From Pogona vitticeps (Eukaryota; Chordata; Lepidosauria; Squamata; Agamidae): a stretch of DNA of 64,000 bases. Position numbers and translations under genes: made by a program. Position 1 is the stretch's first letter; each line of letters begins with the position of its first letter. The stretch covers positions 6,334,501-6,398,500 of the forward strand of contig NC_135791.1 of assembly GCF_051106095.1 (NCBI RefSeq). The letters are read 5' to 3'. Positions 11,273-22,183 of this stretch are shown here, in pieces. The notes beneath the pieces were generated by a model. That model was given only the letters and a program-made list of their open reading frames with translations. It did not search any database and was not told the origin of the DNA.

Positions 11273-11557
11273 CAGTGGTACCTCGATTTACGAACTTAAT
11301 CTACTGGAATGGTGTTTGCAAGTCGAAGCACCATTTCCCATTGAAATGCATGGGAACGGGATTAATCCGTTCCAGCATTTCAAAAAAATACCAAAAATAA
11401 AAAACAGCAAGTCCCACGCTGGGACTGCAAAAAAGAGAAGAAGAAGAAGAAAAGCACAGAAACAACCCTGTTCGCAAGCTCTGTTCACAAGTTGAAGCAA
11501 AATTTTGCGAACAAAGCGGTTCATAAGTTGGGACCTTTGTAAGTTGAGGTTCCACTG
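11273..11557. mobile_element. Tigger-like (Tc1/mariner) MITE, 285 bp
   Basis: The ends are inverted repeats: CAGTGGTACCTCGATTTACG at the left and GAGGTTCCACTG at the right, flanked by TA on both sides (11271-11272 and 11558-11559). The inner text repeats AAGT(C/T)GAAG-like units, as in Tigger-derived MITEs. It has no open frame and is non-autonomous. The TIR resembles that of the 431-bp element at 17003-17433. Confidence 0.75.
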
Positions 11558-12051
11558 TAACTTGTTGGTAATGCGTATATTAATGATCTGCAGACTCACT
11601 TGGAGACCATTCTGGCTGCTTGCGCCAGGGAGCATTAGAGCTCTTCGCTCTTCCCTAAGGATTATATAAGGCTGTTGTACAAAGGTTTTCTGGCACCAGG
11701 CCTCCAGATTCCTGGAACCTACTGTGGAAGAAGGTGCTTCCTACTTTAAACATCCACTGTGTGTGTGTGTGATGTTTTAGAATAACTTGGATCAAATTCC
11801 AAAGATCTTCACATCCTCTTCCTCCTGGTCAGAAGTGATCTGGTGGTGCTTCTGGAGTGGAAGGATCAGCCAACAGTGTGCTGTTGTTGCTTAGGGGTTG
11901 CCCAAATGAGTGTTTGGTGATCTCTGCAATTGAAACAGCTCATGGGCCTCATTCTTCAGGGAGGTGGCTTCCGCATGTCATCCCCCCCCCGTGTACTAAC
12001 ATGACATGGAATTTTCCCTAACAGGATTTTGTCTACAAGTAGGAAAGATGG

Positions 12052-12249
12052 ATGTGGTGGTGCTGTGGGTTAAACCGCAGAAGCCTCTGTGCTGCAAGGT
12101 CAGAAGACCAGCAGTCGTAAGATGGAATCCATGCGATGGAGTGAGCTCCCGTCGCTCGTCCCAGCTCCCACCAACCTAGCGGTTTGAAAGCATGCAAAAT
12201 GCAAAAATGCGAGTAGATAAATAGGTACCACCTCAGTGGGAAGGGAAGG

Positions 12250-12300
<51 letters not shown>

Positions 12301-12500
12301 TTTGATTTATACCCCGCTCATCTGGTCAAATCGACCACTCTGAGCAGCTAAACGGCGTTCTGTGTCTAGTCACGCTGGCCATGTGACCACGGAGGATTGT
12401 GGACAAAATGCTAGTTCTATGGGTTGGAAATGGAGATGAGCACCGCCGCCTAGAGTCGGACATGACTGGACAAATTGTCAAGGAGAACCTTTACCTTTTT
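12052..12500 (+). mobile_element. tRNA-derived squamate SINE, split by an insertion
   Basis: The head reads GTGGTGCTGTGGGTTAAACC, with the middle AGTAGATAAATAGGTACCAC. After an interruption at about 12251-12350 it resumes with AAACGGCGTTCTGTG, the GGCCATGTGACC block and the end TAGAGTCGGACATGACTGGA. This order is that of a very common lizard/snake SINE. The interruption is a different repeat (see its own entry). Confidence 0.7.
12251..12350 (-). repeat. LINE tail with (TTTA)n nested in the SINE
   Basis: About 13 copies of TTTA (12251-12303) are followed by GATTTATACCCCGCTCATC and CCACTCTGAGCAGCTA, the reverse of the LINE tail seen at 10985-11062. It sits exactly between GGGAAGGT and AAACGGCG of the SINE, so it is a nested insertion and the younger of the two. 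Confidence 0.7.
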
Positions 12501-13535
12501 TGGGACAAAAAACTGATCACTGGGATTGCCCCTGGTTTCTAACAGGGAGCGCTCGGGCTGGTTCAGGGCTAACAAACACAGTGGGAAATGAACTGCAATT
12601 CCTCTAGAACAGATGGAACAAAGAGCAATTGGGACTAATTCAGCAAATGTGTCACACCTTTTCATTCTATGGTTTATGATTTCAAAGTGAATTTGAAGCC
12701 AATGGTATTGCTGTGTGTGCAATCTAAAGCTCCTGTCCTGGCTATTATGCCCACAGGCTACCCTAACTGAGCCCTGGCTTTCGTTATACAGCATTTAGCT
12801 TCTTGACTTACAGGTAATTGTCAGCGTGCCCATATTCATATTAACTGAACTGAGTGCGGCTTCTTTGTCTCACTTCCCAGGCAGGGGGGAAAAATCCTAG
12901 GGGGTGGGGGTTTGATTCCATGCCAGTACAGTAGTAATTTCCCATTACTCCCAAACAGACCTATTGTGAGATCTTTCAGTAAATGAGAGATGGGGGATTC
13001 TTGATTCTTATATGTAATCAGCATGCACCGTTTTTTTAATTCTTGGACTGTTGGAATCTTTTTGCAATCTACCTTTCAGTTTTGTTTGTTGTTTTCTTTT
13101 TAATCTACAGTACTCTATAAAACGTGCATATCTGGTCTCCATGGTGATTATTATCCAGTTCTTTGCCCTTGGTCATTCTATGGAAAATATTTTTCCCCCA
13201 GCGTTCTCCAATTAGGAGAAACGGCAACAAGTACCAAACAGACTTACAGGGTCGGGGAAATACTACAACAGGATTTCAGCTATTAATTACTCATTTCCAA
13301 GTGCAGCTTGCCTGCTGGTCATGTCACCTCTGACCAGTCTCCCTCAATTTTTTCACAAATGAAATGTTTCCCCTGTGAAGTTAATCAACCACATATCTCA
13401 GAATAAGCCCTTGATCTTAAAAAAAAATACATTAAAATCGTTTTGCTGAGATTGCTGAGATATGAATAATTTCTATAGCAAAAAAATGAGGAGAAAGGAT
13501 ACTCCCACTGCTCTGGAGGCTGGACCTCAATAACA

Positions 13536-13568
13536 TTCTCTCTCTCTCTCTCTCTCTTTTTTTTTTTA
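13536..13568. repeat. (TC)n and T-run microsatellite
   Basis: Alternating TC runs into a T/A run, in an otherwise unique stretch. Confidence 0.8.
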
Positions 13569-14384
13569 AACATGCTGGCTGGGGCTCGGAGCTGGTGTTC
13601 AGCAAAGGGCCCCCACACGTTTCCCCACTGCTGTCCCAGTAAAAACAGCATGAAAGACTGGAACTTATCTGCAGTGGCCTTGTCCGGTACATGTCGCTCT
13701 TTCTTTTTCTAAACTTGCCCATTTCTTCCAGAGGTAGAGCGATTTAACCATTTGAATCAGGTAAAGTTAGTGATTTGGGGTCTTCTTCCAACAAATCCAT
13801 CAGATCCTACACTGTAGCGGGAGTTTCTCCTTTAAAAACTGTCCTTTTTGGGTCCCGCTTGAGATTGAGGTCTTGTGTGTTTGTTGGGATAATCCTGAGA
13901 TAGATAGATATACTTGCTAGGCTGATTTTTTTTTTGAGCCCACCAGACCTGTTCCTTGGGCTGGGTGGCTACTTCGATGATCCGCGCTAGCCCAGTAAGT
14001 GCGAGAGAGGTTAGCCCGAAACACAGGCCTGCGGTGGGTGGGTTTGAGAGAGAGAGAATCGTCAAGAACTTTTGGGGAAACGGTCTTTTGGCCTAATGCA
14101 TGGATTATAAAGCAGGGGACAAAGGGTGCTGCAGCAAATACTTGTTAGGGAAAGTGTTGAAGCCCTTATGGAAGTGTGAAGTTTGTCGACTGGGGTAAGC
14201 AGGAGAGGGAGAGGGAGAGGGAGGGGGGCACAGAGGAAGATGGAGGGGTGAAAGGCAGAGGGAAGAAATCCTGCCTTCGGCATACCGTGGATGCAAACTG
14301 GGGGTAGGGGGTTCCCACTAACAAAAGGCCTCCACTGTGCCCATCTCGGAGTGATAAGATTCGGATCGCTCCGCGTTTTAGGTC

Positions 14385-14503
14385 TGCTGCGGAGCCTGAG
14401 GTCAGGGGTTCGATTCCCTTGCCCTGGGCCTCCGTCAGAGGATCACTCAATGATCCACAGGGTCCCTTCCAGCCCTGCAGTTCTAAGATCATGGCTATGG
14501 GTC

Positions 14504-14535
<32 letters not shown>
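14385..14535 (+). mobile_element. Truncated tRNA SINE with CR1-like tail and (AAT)n
   Basis: A Pol III B-box match GGTTCGATTCC near 14406 is followed by GGGTCCCTTCCAGCCCTGCA and GTTCTAAGATCATGG, then (AAT)n at 14504-14534. The tail is close to the CR1 3' end next to PAQR7 (22112-22183), so the SINE was probably moved by a CR1-type LINE. The tRNA-like head is cut, so it is not a tRNA gene. Confidence 0.6.
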
Positions 14536-14536
<1 letters not shown>

Positions 14537-14559
14537 TGCGATCCACGTCCTCCTGTGTG

Positions 14560-15480
14560 GAAGGAGCTCATGCGACGCCCAGGATCGGGCGGATAACGGG
14601 GGAGAGGAGGGGAAGGAGGTTCCTGGCGGTCCCCCCCCTCCCCGCCACCGGGCGCTCCACTGTTGGGCGAGAGAAGGGGCTTTCAAACGGGGGTGGTGGG
14701 GGGAGCAAAAGACCCGGCCCGATCCTTGCGCCTTTTCCCCTTAGGATCGCTTCCCAGCGCCCTTTCTCCCGCCAGCCTTGCGCGCATTTCCCTCCGGTCC
14801 CCCCCCCCCTCCGGTCCCCCTCCCCCGCCCGCTGCATCTGTGGACTCCTCGAGGAAGGGAAGCGACGTAGCGACCAGCATCAGCATCCACCTCTTGCTTC
14901 CGCGGAGGTGCGGGGGGGGGAGCGCCGCCGCTTCCCTCTTGCGCCGCTGGGGGGCGCCGCGCCCCGTGATCGTCGGCGGCGGCGCTCCTGGTCGCGCGGT
15001 CCCTGCCCGCCCGCCCGCCGGTCGGCAGCAGCTGCGTGGGCGAGAGCGCGAGCGGGGCGAGAGGCGAGGCGAGGCGAGGCGGGTCTCCCGGGGAAAGGGC
15101 GGCCCTTGCCGCAGAGGGGGCGGCCGCGCCCGGCGAGGCTGGGGCGAGTCCCACCGTTGGCTGCCCGGCTCGCGCGCCCCCTTCGCTCTTGGGCGGTTCG
15201 CGGGAGGGAGGAAGGAAGGAAGGAAGGACCGAGCGAGCGAGCGGTGGCGGTGGCGGTGAGTGCCCGGGGGGGGGGGGGGACACAGACACACGGGGATCCC
15301 CCCTCTCTCTCGAGGGACAGGAGGATCCCCAATTTGCGATGTATGTGTGTGTGTGGGGGGGTTGTGATCTCTAACGAGGGAGCCACATCTGGGCGGCAGG
15401 AAGGATCTCCCCCGTACACGCGACTTCGGGGGAGGGGGGGAAGACACGTGAAGAAAGAGAGAGAAACGTGTTCCTGGCCT
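14560..15480 (+). promoter_or_regulatory. PAQR7: CpG island, probable PAQR7 promoter
   Basis: Strongly GC-rich with dense CpG, poly-C and poly-G runs and GAGGC/GGAAG tandem units near 15060 and 15205. It is the only CpG island between STMN1 and the PAQR7 coding exon and lies on the expected upstream side. No TATA box was seen. The long open frames here come from base composition. Confidence 0.65.
15100..15255 (+). other. PAQR7: Candidate PAQR7 non-coding exon 1
   Basis: A strong donor, GGCGGTGAGTGC, places the exon end at 15255. The 5' end is a guess inside the CpG island. The CDS is known in other vertebrates to lie wholly in one exon behind non-coding 5' exons, which this arrangement fits. 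Transcript data would be needed for the true boundaries. Confidence 0.4.
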
Positions 15481-17002
15481 TGGGCTCCTTAAACGCCCGG
15501 ACTCTGCAGCCCACCTTCGACGCCTAGCTTTGCTCAGCTGTACGGTAACCCTTCCTCGCGGGCAATGGAGAGGGCGAAGGGTTTGCAGCCTTGGGAGTAA
15601 GGGGGATGGCGAGGAGGATGATTATTCGGCTTGTTCTGCAGTTTTAGTGCATTGGGGAACAAGCCCCGTTGGACTGTACTAAGTGAACTTCCACAGCATC
15701 TGCCTGCAAGCTTCTTTTCTGGTGGTTCATCCTTTGAGTATCATCCCACTTAGGAGGAAATTTGGGGAAAGGTGTTCCTGATCATCCTAAAACTCTTTTA
15801 AGATTTTTTTGGGGGGGGGGGAATGAAAAGGGGATCAGAAAGGTGAGGGAAGCATGGGTCAGTGAGGGGGGGGGGAAATGAGTTGGAACTGTCCTTAAAA
15901 CCTGCAGGAGTTTATTCCAGACAAGCATTGCAAGGTTTTGACATGTTTAGGGTGTTGGTGCTTTCATTCCGGACCTCCATGAATGGACCTTGATTTTGAC
16001 TCCTTTTTTGGGGGTGCAGGGATGAGTGCAAACTAGCCAGCCTCTTTCTGCCAGGGTTTCACAACTTTGGGAAGTATTGGGGGGGGGGGAAACACATGGA
16101 ACCGACTGCCTTTCTATGGAGGGGGAGATGGAATCCAACCGGAAAATGTGCCAGAACTTGCAGGCTAGAAGCAGGGTGTTAAAAACACCCTCCAAACCTT
16201 TCAAGCGTGTTTATTTTTTTAATAAAGTCTCTGCGTGCCAAGTCTTTTAAGAAGGGAGCCTGGTGGCACATCCACCCCTGGGTTCCTTCAGAGTCAGATG
16301 ATGATGGTTTCCTCCTAAAGCAAATTCAAGACCCACCTTTTGTTATATAAGAGGCTGGATGTTGTTCTGAAGCAGGGCTGGTCTCAGCCGGCAGAAGAAA
16401 GACTAGCTCAGGCCACTGATCATCTGGATTTCTGCCGATTAATCGACTGGCGTGTGAATAATTGTGCATCTTAGCCAAGGATCCAAGGTGGTTTTTGAGC
16501 TTACGGGAGAGCCGCCCTTTTAAAATAAGCAGGAAGCCGGCACTGCTTTTATTCTGGATGGGGCTCCATCTTGTGCTGTTTTTCAGTTGCTCTGCTTTTT
16601 CCATTCACTGGTGTTTATTAGCTGAAATGTATAAAGCAACAGTGCCTGTTCAGGATGGCTCAGCACCCAGTTATTTATGCTTTGCATTTTAAGAGATCTC
16701 AGAGCGATGCTTTCTTAAATTTTAAAAAATGACTTGTCGGATGCGATCCCAAGGCTCACGAAGGCTTCTTGCCGCGATCACGGGAAGCACCACAGGGGTT
16801 AGTCATTTAGGATGTTGAATTGGGACGGGTGAGACCCCCGATGGGAGCGGCAGGGGAATCTTGAAACACGGCTGGGTGGCCTTCAACCAATCATTCTCTC
16901 AATGCCTGACTTCGTTGCAAACTTTTAATTAGGATGAGATTAGCCACAAGTGGAGGAGATCCATGTAGATCAGCCTACGGTCTTTCAAGTTAAACAGGGA
17001 TA

Positions 17003-17433
17003 CAGTGGAGCCTCGCTAGACAGTTACCCCGCATGACAGTTTTTTCGCTAGACATTGACTTTTTGTGATCGCTATAACGATTCACAAAACAGTGATTCCT
17101 ATGGGGGAATTTCGCTGGACAATGTTTGGTCCCTGCTTCGCAAACCGATTTTTACTAAACGATGATTTTGACAGTTCCCTCCGCCCTCGCAAAACAGGTG
17201 GTTTTGGGACCTAAGCTTCACAAGACAGTGATTATTTTAAACAGCTGATTGGCGGTTCGCAAAGCGGCTTTCCTATGGCCGATCTTCGCTAGACAACGAC
17301 GATTCTTCCCTATTGGAACGCATTAAGCAGGTTTCAATGCATTCCAATGGGGAAATACTTTTTGCTAAACGATGATTTCGCTAAACAGCGATTTCAGTGG
17401 AATGGATTATCATCGTCTAGCGAGGCACCACTG
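17003..17433. mobile_element. Complete Tigger-like MITE, 431 bp
   Basis: Terminal inverted repeats are CAGTGGAGCCTCGCTAGAC at the left and CGTCTAGCGAGGCACCACTG at the right, with TA on both flanks (17001-17002 and 17434-17435). Inside, units such as CGCTAGACA, GCTAAACGATG and CGCAAAACAG repeat many times. There is no transposase frame. Good end preservation suggests a fairly young insertion. Confidence 0.85.
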
Positions 17434-19271
17434 TATAATATTTCTCTCCCCACACCAGTAATGATTCACTTAATATTTTACCACCATGTCCAAAACCTGG
17501 AGAAAGACAAGGTTCTACAGATTGTGACTTTGTTGCCGACAGCAAAAGAGTGTCAAGATCCTAGTTAAATGGCAGATGTCAAAACATGTAGATCCATCAG
17601 ACGCAGCACCTTACTCTAAACCAGTAATCATAAAGAGCTCACTTTTTTTTGAAAAGTTAGCAATGAGCCACACACTGTAATCCAAAGAAGTATAATTCAT
17701 ATGTATGCAGACCTCTTTCTGTTGTTGAGCTTCGAAGATTACAGGTGTTGTTTGACTTTGCCCCTGATCAGGCTGATTGAAATCAATTTTAGCGACCATC
17801 AGAGAAAGTTTCCTAAAATGAATACGCCAATAACATTTCACACCCATCCATTGTCATGGGACTGCAGTCTAGCAAATGCTGGAAAAAGTGTAACATTCCA
17901 GGACCGTACTCCCTCCTGTCGTTTTGTGTTTCCAGCTAATAGATATGTTTGGAAAACCTGCATGATCTCAAATAACAGCATTAGTGAACCAAAATACCAC
18001 AATGAGCCCCGAGCCAGCTTTGCAGAATATCTCCCGAGAGCCCAACAGATCCCTCCTTCTTGTGGATGTAATGGCATATTTAATGGTATATTTGCTGGGA
18101 GCAACTAGACTTGAAATGGCCAAATGCCAGGAAATGTTTCAAGAAAGACAAAGGGTGTGGTGTGTGGCACCGACTGGAGCAGACAGGCGACAAAGGGACA
18201 AGATGAGGCAGGTAAGGCCCCGTTCCCTTTGCAAAAAGTCAGGACAACATGAAAACAATTACCATGCTGGAGGACAGCTTCCTTCTTTCCCTCGTCTGCC
18301 GAAGACAAGCCCCTCCGGACAAATACTGATCAGAGTTTTTCAGCCCTTGTGTTGTAAAGTTCCTTTCAGTCGGAAAATTACTGCAATTCACAAAAAAAGC
18401 AGCCAGCCTTTGTGTTGACATTTTCATTCCATGCTGTTTCTATTGGATTTTCCGTCCTTTCAGAAAACATAAACAGAAACCTGCAAGTGGTTACAAGCTT
18501 GCTAATTAAATACTTCTAAATATGGGCAGGGCTGGGGATTAGATTCTCTAGATCCTTTCTCCCCAATGTGCCCCTCTCCTTTATGTGGGGAAGAGTCATT
18601 CTTCATGGGGTGGGTGTGTGTTCTCCCCCCTTCCTTTTTTTTTAAAAAAAGATGAACACCACGCCATATTGGCACCCCCAACTGAAATAATATGGCCTAA
18701 AGCTCTGCAGGTATCATTCAGTGCAGATTATCAACCACACCATTTAAATCTTGCAGCTTTTATGATTCCAAATTACAAGTTACATTTGGGCCATCAGACA
18801 GCTTATCTTTAGGGAAACCGCTGGGTTCTAGTGCTCTCAGATCATACATATAGTATATAACATATAACACTATGACCTGTTTCCTTTTTCAAACCTCTTG
18901 TGGCTAGTTTATTCGGTTAAATAGTGGTTCTGTGGGCAAATTATTAAACAGTGATGACCCACCGGCAACAACAGCGGGCAAAAATGGCTTCGCATCACAT
19001 CGCGGGAATGGGCTATAGCTGTGTGCTGCAAGTCCTTCGGCAGGTAGGACTGGGAAAATCACGTTATTGAGAGATGGGCGGATTTGTGTTAAGATGAGGT
19101 GCCTGAGGAATTCTGGGAGTTGTAGTCCAAAAGCAGACACACACATACACACGTCCCCACGGCCTGCCACCTTGACTTGGGGTAGTGAGTGAGACAAGAG
19201 TGTTAGGCACCAGATGTGGGAAGTGGCGAGAGTAGCAGCCCATAAGGCTATTCCTTCTGAGCCCCCTATAT

Positions 19272-19408
19272 GAGTGGTTCCCCAACCTTGGGCCTCCAGA
19301 TGTTCTTGGACTACAACTCCCAGAAGCCTTCACCACCACCTCTTTTGGCCAGGATTTCTGGGAGTTGAAGTCCAAGAACATCTGGAGGCCCAAGGCTGGG
19401 GACCACTG
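19272..19408. mobile_element. hAT-type palindromic MITE, copy 1
   Basis: Nearly the whole 137 bp folds on itself. The left arm GTTCTTGGACTACAACTCCC faces the right arm GGGAGTTGAAGTCCAAGAAC, and the ends read GTGGTTCCCCAACCTTGGG and GCTGGGGACCACTG. It is the same family as 58057-58192, and each arm carries an ACTACAACTCCCAG-type motif. The target duplication is not clear here. Confidence 0.75.
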
Positions 19409-20614
19409 ATATGGCTGCTTCAGGTGTGCTGAAGGACACCATCTCATCAACTGCAAACTCCGTCTTCTTGGAACCCATCGTTGGGTTCTGTGACTCAGGT
19501 GGCAGAGCATCTTGCGATGGCCCCCTACTCGTTGGACCAGTCCAGTTCGGGTCTGAAATAGCGCAAGCGTCTTGTACCGTGATGTGATTTCAAAGCTCAG
19601 GAAAAAAAAGGATTTGGACAAAAGCCAGCAGAATTCTTCTCATCCGACGGGAGTAGTTCGGGGGGTTTCAGTTTAAAAAGTGAACATTTGCAAACCCTGC
19701 TTGATTCGGCGTGGAAGGAGCCTCCGCATTTCCTCCCCGCTCAGAGCGTTGCAAAACGGCGGCTGTGCTTGGATGAAATGATCTCAGCCAGGAAGCCATT
19801 TGGCAAGAATGCTCGTTCAGGCCTTAGGAACTGTGGACCAGGTCTTTATTAGCTGTTTCTGGCAGGGGATGAAAAGGGCCCTTTGAGCATGTGAAGCAAC
19901 AACGGAAGGAATTTCCAGGAAGAAAGAGAGACTCCGTGGGTTGTTGTTTAGCAGAGCTGGAAACCATGAAGGTCAGACTATGCTTTTAAAAGTATCATCA
20001 GGGCTAATGATGTTGTCATTTCCAAAATATTTTGCAGGCTTTGCTGGGGGAAAAAAAAGAAATGCAAGAAAGAGGGCAGTTTTCTCTTTTCTTTGTGACA
20101 GAACCATTTTTCCTTGTACAAATTTCTTGTTTCACATGTGCTTGGGAACCCATCCTAAGCCTCAGAAAGTGGGATGGGACAATCTCTAAAATTACTCCAG
20201 GATTTATAATGTCCTCTTGAGAATTTAATTCTAGGTTTCTTTTGCTGAAAGCTGCCAACCAGCTGCCTCTGGACGTTTGCAAGTGTAGGAAGCTCCCTAG
20301 TGAGTCCTTGCTTTGTGCTTCTGGCATCTCACAGGTACACTGTATCTGAACATGGATGTTCCATACTCAGCAGCTACGGTGGCTGAAAACTAAACCTACG
20401 GAAAAACTACCTAATGAGTCTGGTCCTTTTTCAGCTTTTCCCCATTACCTTGAAACCTGCCCGTTTGTTCCAGGGAGAAATGGACGTAATATGATTAATG
20501 GAAGCATAATAAGACAATTCAGTGTTGTTTTAATGAGTGTCAGTACATTAGATAAGTGTCGTCTGCTTTTGTGGTCTCGTTTTGCTTACATCCAGGGAAA
20601 ATGTTCTGTTTTAC

Positions 20615-20672
20615 AGTGCAATCCTGCGTGCATATTTATTCAGGACTAAGTCTTGTTGTGTTCACTGCAGCC
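20615..20672 (-). repeat. Fragment of a dispersed amniote repeat (reverse)
   Basis: GTGCAATCCTGCGTGCATAT followed by AGGACTAAGTCTTGTTG resembles the reverse of the element at 10612-10672. It is short and diverged. Confidence 0.35.
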
Positions 20673-20980
20673 AGCCTCCCTGGTAAGAGGCACTAGTTCG
20701 AAATTTGCGACCGAGCACGCCCCCTTTAACTAGTCCCAGATAAACTGTCGGTGTGGTTTTTAACCCTTTGCCATCCAAAGCTGCCGTTTTGACCCCAAGC
20801 CCGCTAGTCTTTAATGTGCCACCACATCTTTTTGCTCGTGTTTTGTGTTTCTCCTTGAAGGGCCGGTGCAGACTTAGCAGGGTTGCAACTTCAAAAACCG
20901 CAAACATGTGACTTGCATTGTTTCAAAGGCTGAAGAAAAAAATAACCCCAGCATAACTTCCTCTTCTCTTCCTTGAAAAG

Positions 20981-21020
20981 GTTTGCTTCTCCGGAGCTTC
21001 GAGGGTCCGCCCTTCCCGCC
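20981..21020 (+). other. PAQR7: PAQR7 5' UTR part of the coding exon
   Basis: The acceptor tract CTTCCTCTTCTCTTCC with AAAAG ending at 20980 leaves 40 leader bases before the ATG. Boundaries are inferred from splice-site quality. Confidence 0.5.
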
Positions 21021-22091
21021 ATGGCAACGATTGTCTCGGAAAAGCTGGGCCACCTTTTCCTCAACATCCAGCACTTCTGGAAGGTTCCTCGGCTCCTGGA
21101 GGAGGCGCTCCCCTCTTCCGCCTGCACCGTGGGGGCGTCGGACGTGCCCCGGGTTTTCCAGAAGCCTTACATCCACGCCGGCTACCGGCCCCTTCACCGG
21201 ACCTGGAGGTATTACTTCCTGTCGCTCTTCCAGCGGCACAACGAGGCCATCAACGTCTGGACGCACCTGGTGGCCGCCCTGGTGTTGGTGGTGAGGTTCT
21301 GGCGGCTCTCCCAGGCCGTGGACTTCTGGGGCGACCCCCACACCCAGCCCCTCTTCGTCATCGCCACCTCGTCCATCGTCTACTCCTCGTTCAGCAGCCT
21401 GGCGCACCTCTTGCAGGCCAAGTCCGAATTTTGGCACTGCGCCTTCTTCTTCCTGGACTACGTGGGCGTGGCCACCTACCAGTACAGCAGCGCCCTGGTC
21501 CACTACTATTACGCCATCGAGCCCGAGTGGCACGCACGGATTGCTGGCTTCTACATCCCGGGCGCGGTGTTGCTGGCCTGGCTGTCCTGTGCCGGCTCCT
21601 GTTACGCTAAATACCGGTGCCCGCACCTCTCTTCTTTCGTGGGTCGGCTTTGCCAGGAGATGCCCTCGGCCGTGGCGTACGCCTTGGATATCAGCCCCGT
21701 GCTCCACCGCATTTATGCCTCTTCTTCCTCTCCTCCTCCTGCCGGACCGGTGGACGTGGCTCTCTTGTACCACAAGTGCCACGTCTCCTTCTTCCTCATC
21801 GGGGCCTTCTTTTTCGCCTACCCCTACCCCGAGAAATGGTTTCCGGGCAAGTGCCATTTCGTCGGCCAGGGGCACCAGATCTTCCACGTCTTCCTGATCC
21901 TTTGCACCCTCACCCAGGTGGAGGCGGTTCTGTTGGATTATGAGACGCGGCGGCCCGTCTACGCCCGGCTGCACGGCGGCCTGGCCCCTCTTTTCTCCTC
22001 CCTGTGCCTTCTGGTGGTGTCTTGCTGCAGCCTCACCGCACTCTACATGACGGCCAAAGTGAAGCGCAAGCTGCGCCAGAAGCAGGAGTGA
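21021..22091 (+). CDS. PAQR7: Membrane progestin receptor alpha (PAQR7), complete
   Basis: One exon encodes 356 residues; human PAQR7 is about 346. It is a seven-pass plasma-membrane receptor of the PAQR family that mediates rapid, non-genomic progestin signalling. Family landmarks: PYIHAGYRPLHRTWRYYF (49-66), QRHNEAINVWTHL (71-83), SLAHLLQAKSEFWH with His129 (126-139), FFFLDYVGVATYQ with Asp146 (142-154), ALDISPVLHRI (221-231), and GQGHQIFH with His285 and His289 (282-289). The His/Asp set is the metal-binding core typical of PAQR and adiponectin receptors. Start chosen: the ATG in CCCGCCATGG matches the human MAMAQKL start. An upstream in-frame codon near 20973 would lie in the intron. A low-complexity SSSSPPPAG loop (234-242) differs from human. 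The CDS is far richer in GC than its surroundings. The long frame opposite it is a shadow. Confidence 0.96.
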   Translation: MATIVSEKLGHLFLNIQHFWKVPRLLEEALPSSACTVGASDVPRVFQKPYIHAGYRPLHRTWRYYFLSLFQRHNEAINVWTHLVAALVLVVRFWRLSQAVDFWGDPHTQPLFVIATSSIVYSSFSSLAHLLQAKSEFWHCAFFFLDYVGVATYQYSSALVHYYYAIEPEWHARIAGFYIPGAVLLAWLSCAGSCYAKYRCPHLSSFVGRLCQEMPSAVAYALDISPVLHRIYASSSSPPPAGPVDVALLYHKCHVSFFLIGAFFFAYPYPEKWFPGKCHFVGQGHQIFHVFLILCTLTQVEAVLLDYETRRPVYARLHGGLAPLFSSLCLLVVSCCSLTALYMTAKVKRKLRQKQE

Positions 22092-22111
22092 GGCGGGTTC
22101 CTTTGCTGGCA

Positions 22112-22183
22112 AGGGAGGGTGGACTAGATGACCTTCCACACCCCTTCCAGCTCTACAGCTGTGCGATTCTATGGTTCTGTGGT
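22112..22183 (+). mobile_element. CR1 LINE 3' end inside the PAQR7 3' UTR
   Basis: GGGTGGACTAGATGACCTTC, then CCCTTCCAGCTCTACAGC and GATTCTATGGTTCTG, is the standard CR1 3' terminus. It starts only some 20 bases after the PAQR7 stop, in the sense direction, so the beginning of the 3' UTR is transposon-derived. Confidence 0.75.

Larger units (their letters stand above)
9111..14530. other. Intergenic region STMN1 to PAQR7
   Basis: AT-rich DNA holding separate repeat insertions listed individually (10985-11062, 11273-11557, 12052-12500, 14385-14535). No exon with splice-site support was found. Stretches 9111-10600 and 12510-13500 look unique. Confidence 0.5.
15256..20980 (+). other. PAQR7: Probable PAQR7 5'-UTR intron
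   Basis: About 5.7 kb between the CpG-island donor and a pyrimidine-rich acceptor (CTCTTCTCTTCC, ending AAAAG at 20980). It holds a complete Tigger-like MITE (17003-17433) and a hAT palindrome (19272-19408). The rest looks unique; no coding exon was recognised. Confidence 0.5.

Noticed and set aside
14400-14420. tRNA gene suggested by a B-box
   Set aside because: Only the B-box half is present, followed by a LINE-type tail; it is a SINE. The same holds at 47121 and 47480.
14536-15492. Long open frames on both strands (up to 318 codons) in the CpG island
   Set aside because: Arg/Pro/Gly-rich translations in several frames at once come from base composition; no conserved domain.
17701-18108. 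135-codon plus-strand frame in the PAQR7 intron
   Set aside because: No recognised similarity, no convincing splice sites and overlapping frames on both strands; looks like chance.
20973-21020. Upstream in-frame start for PAQR7
   Set aside because: The added residues have no counterpart in PAQR7 of other species, the codon at 20973 is TTG, and it lies before the inferred acceptor at 20980.
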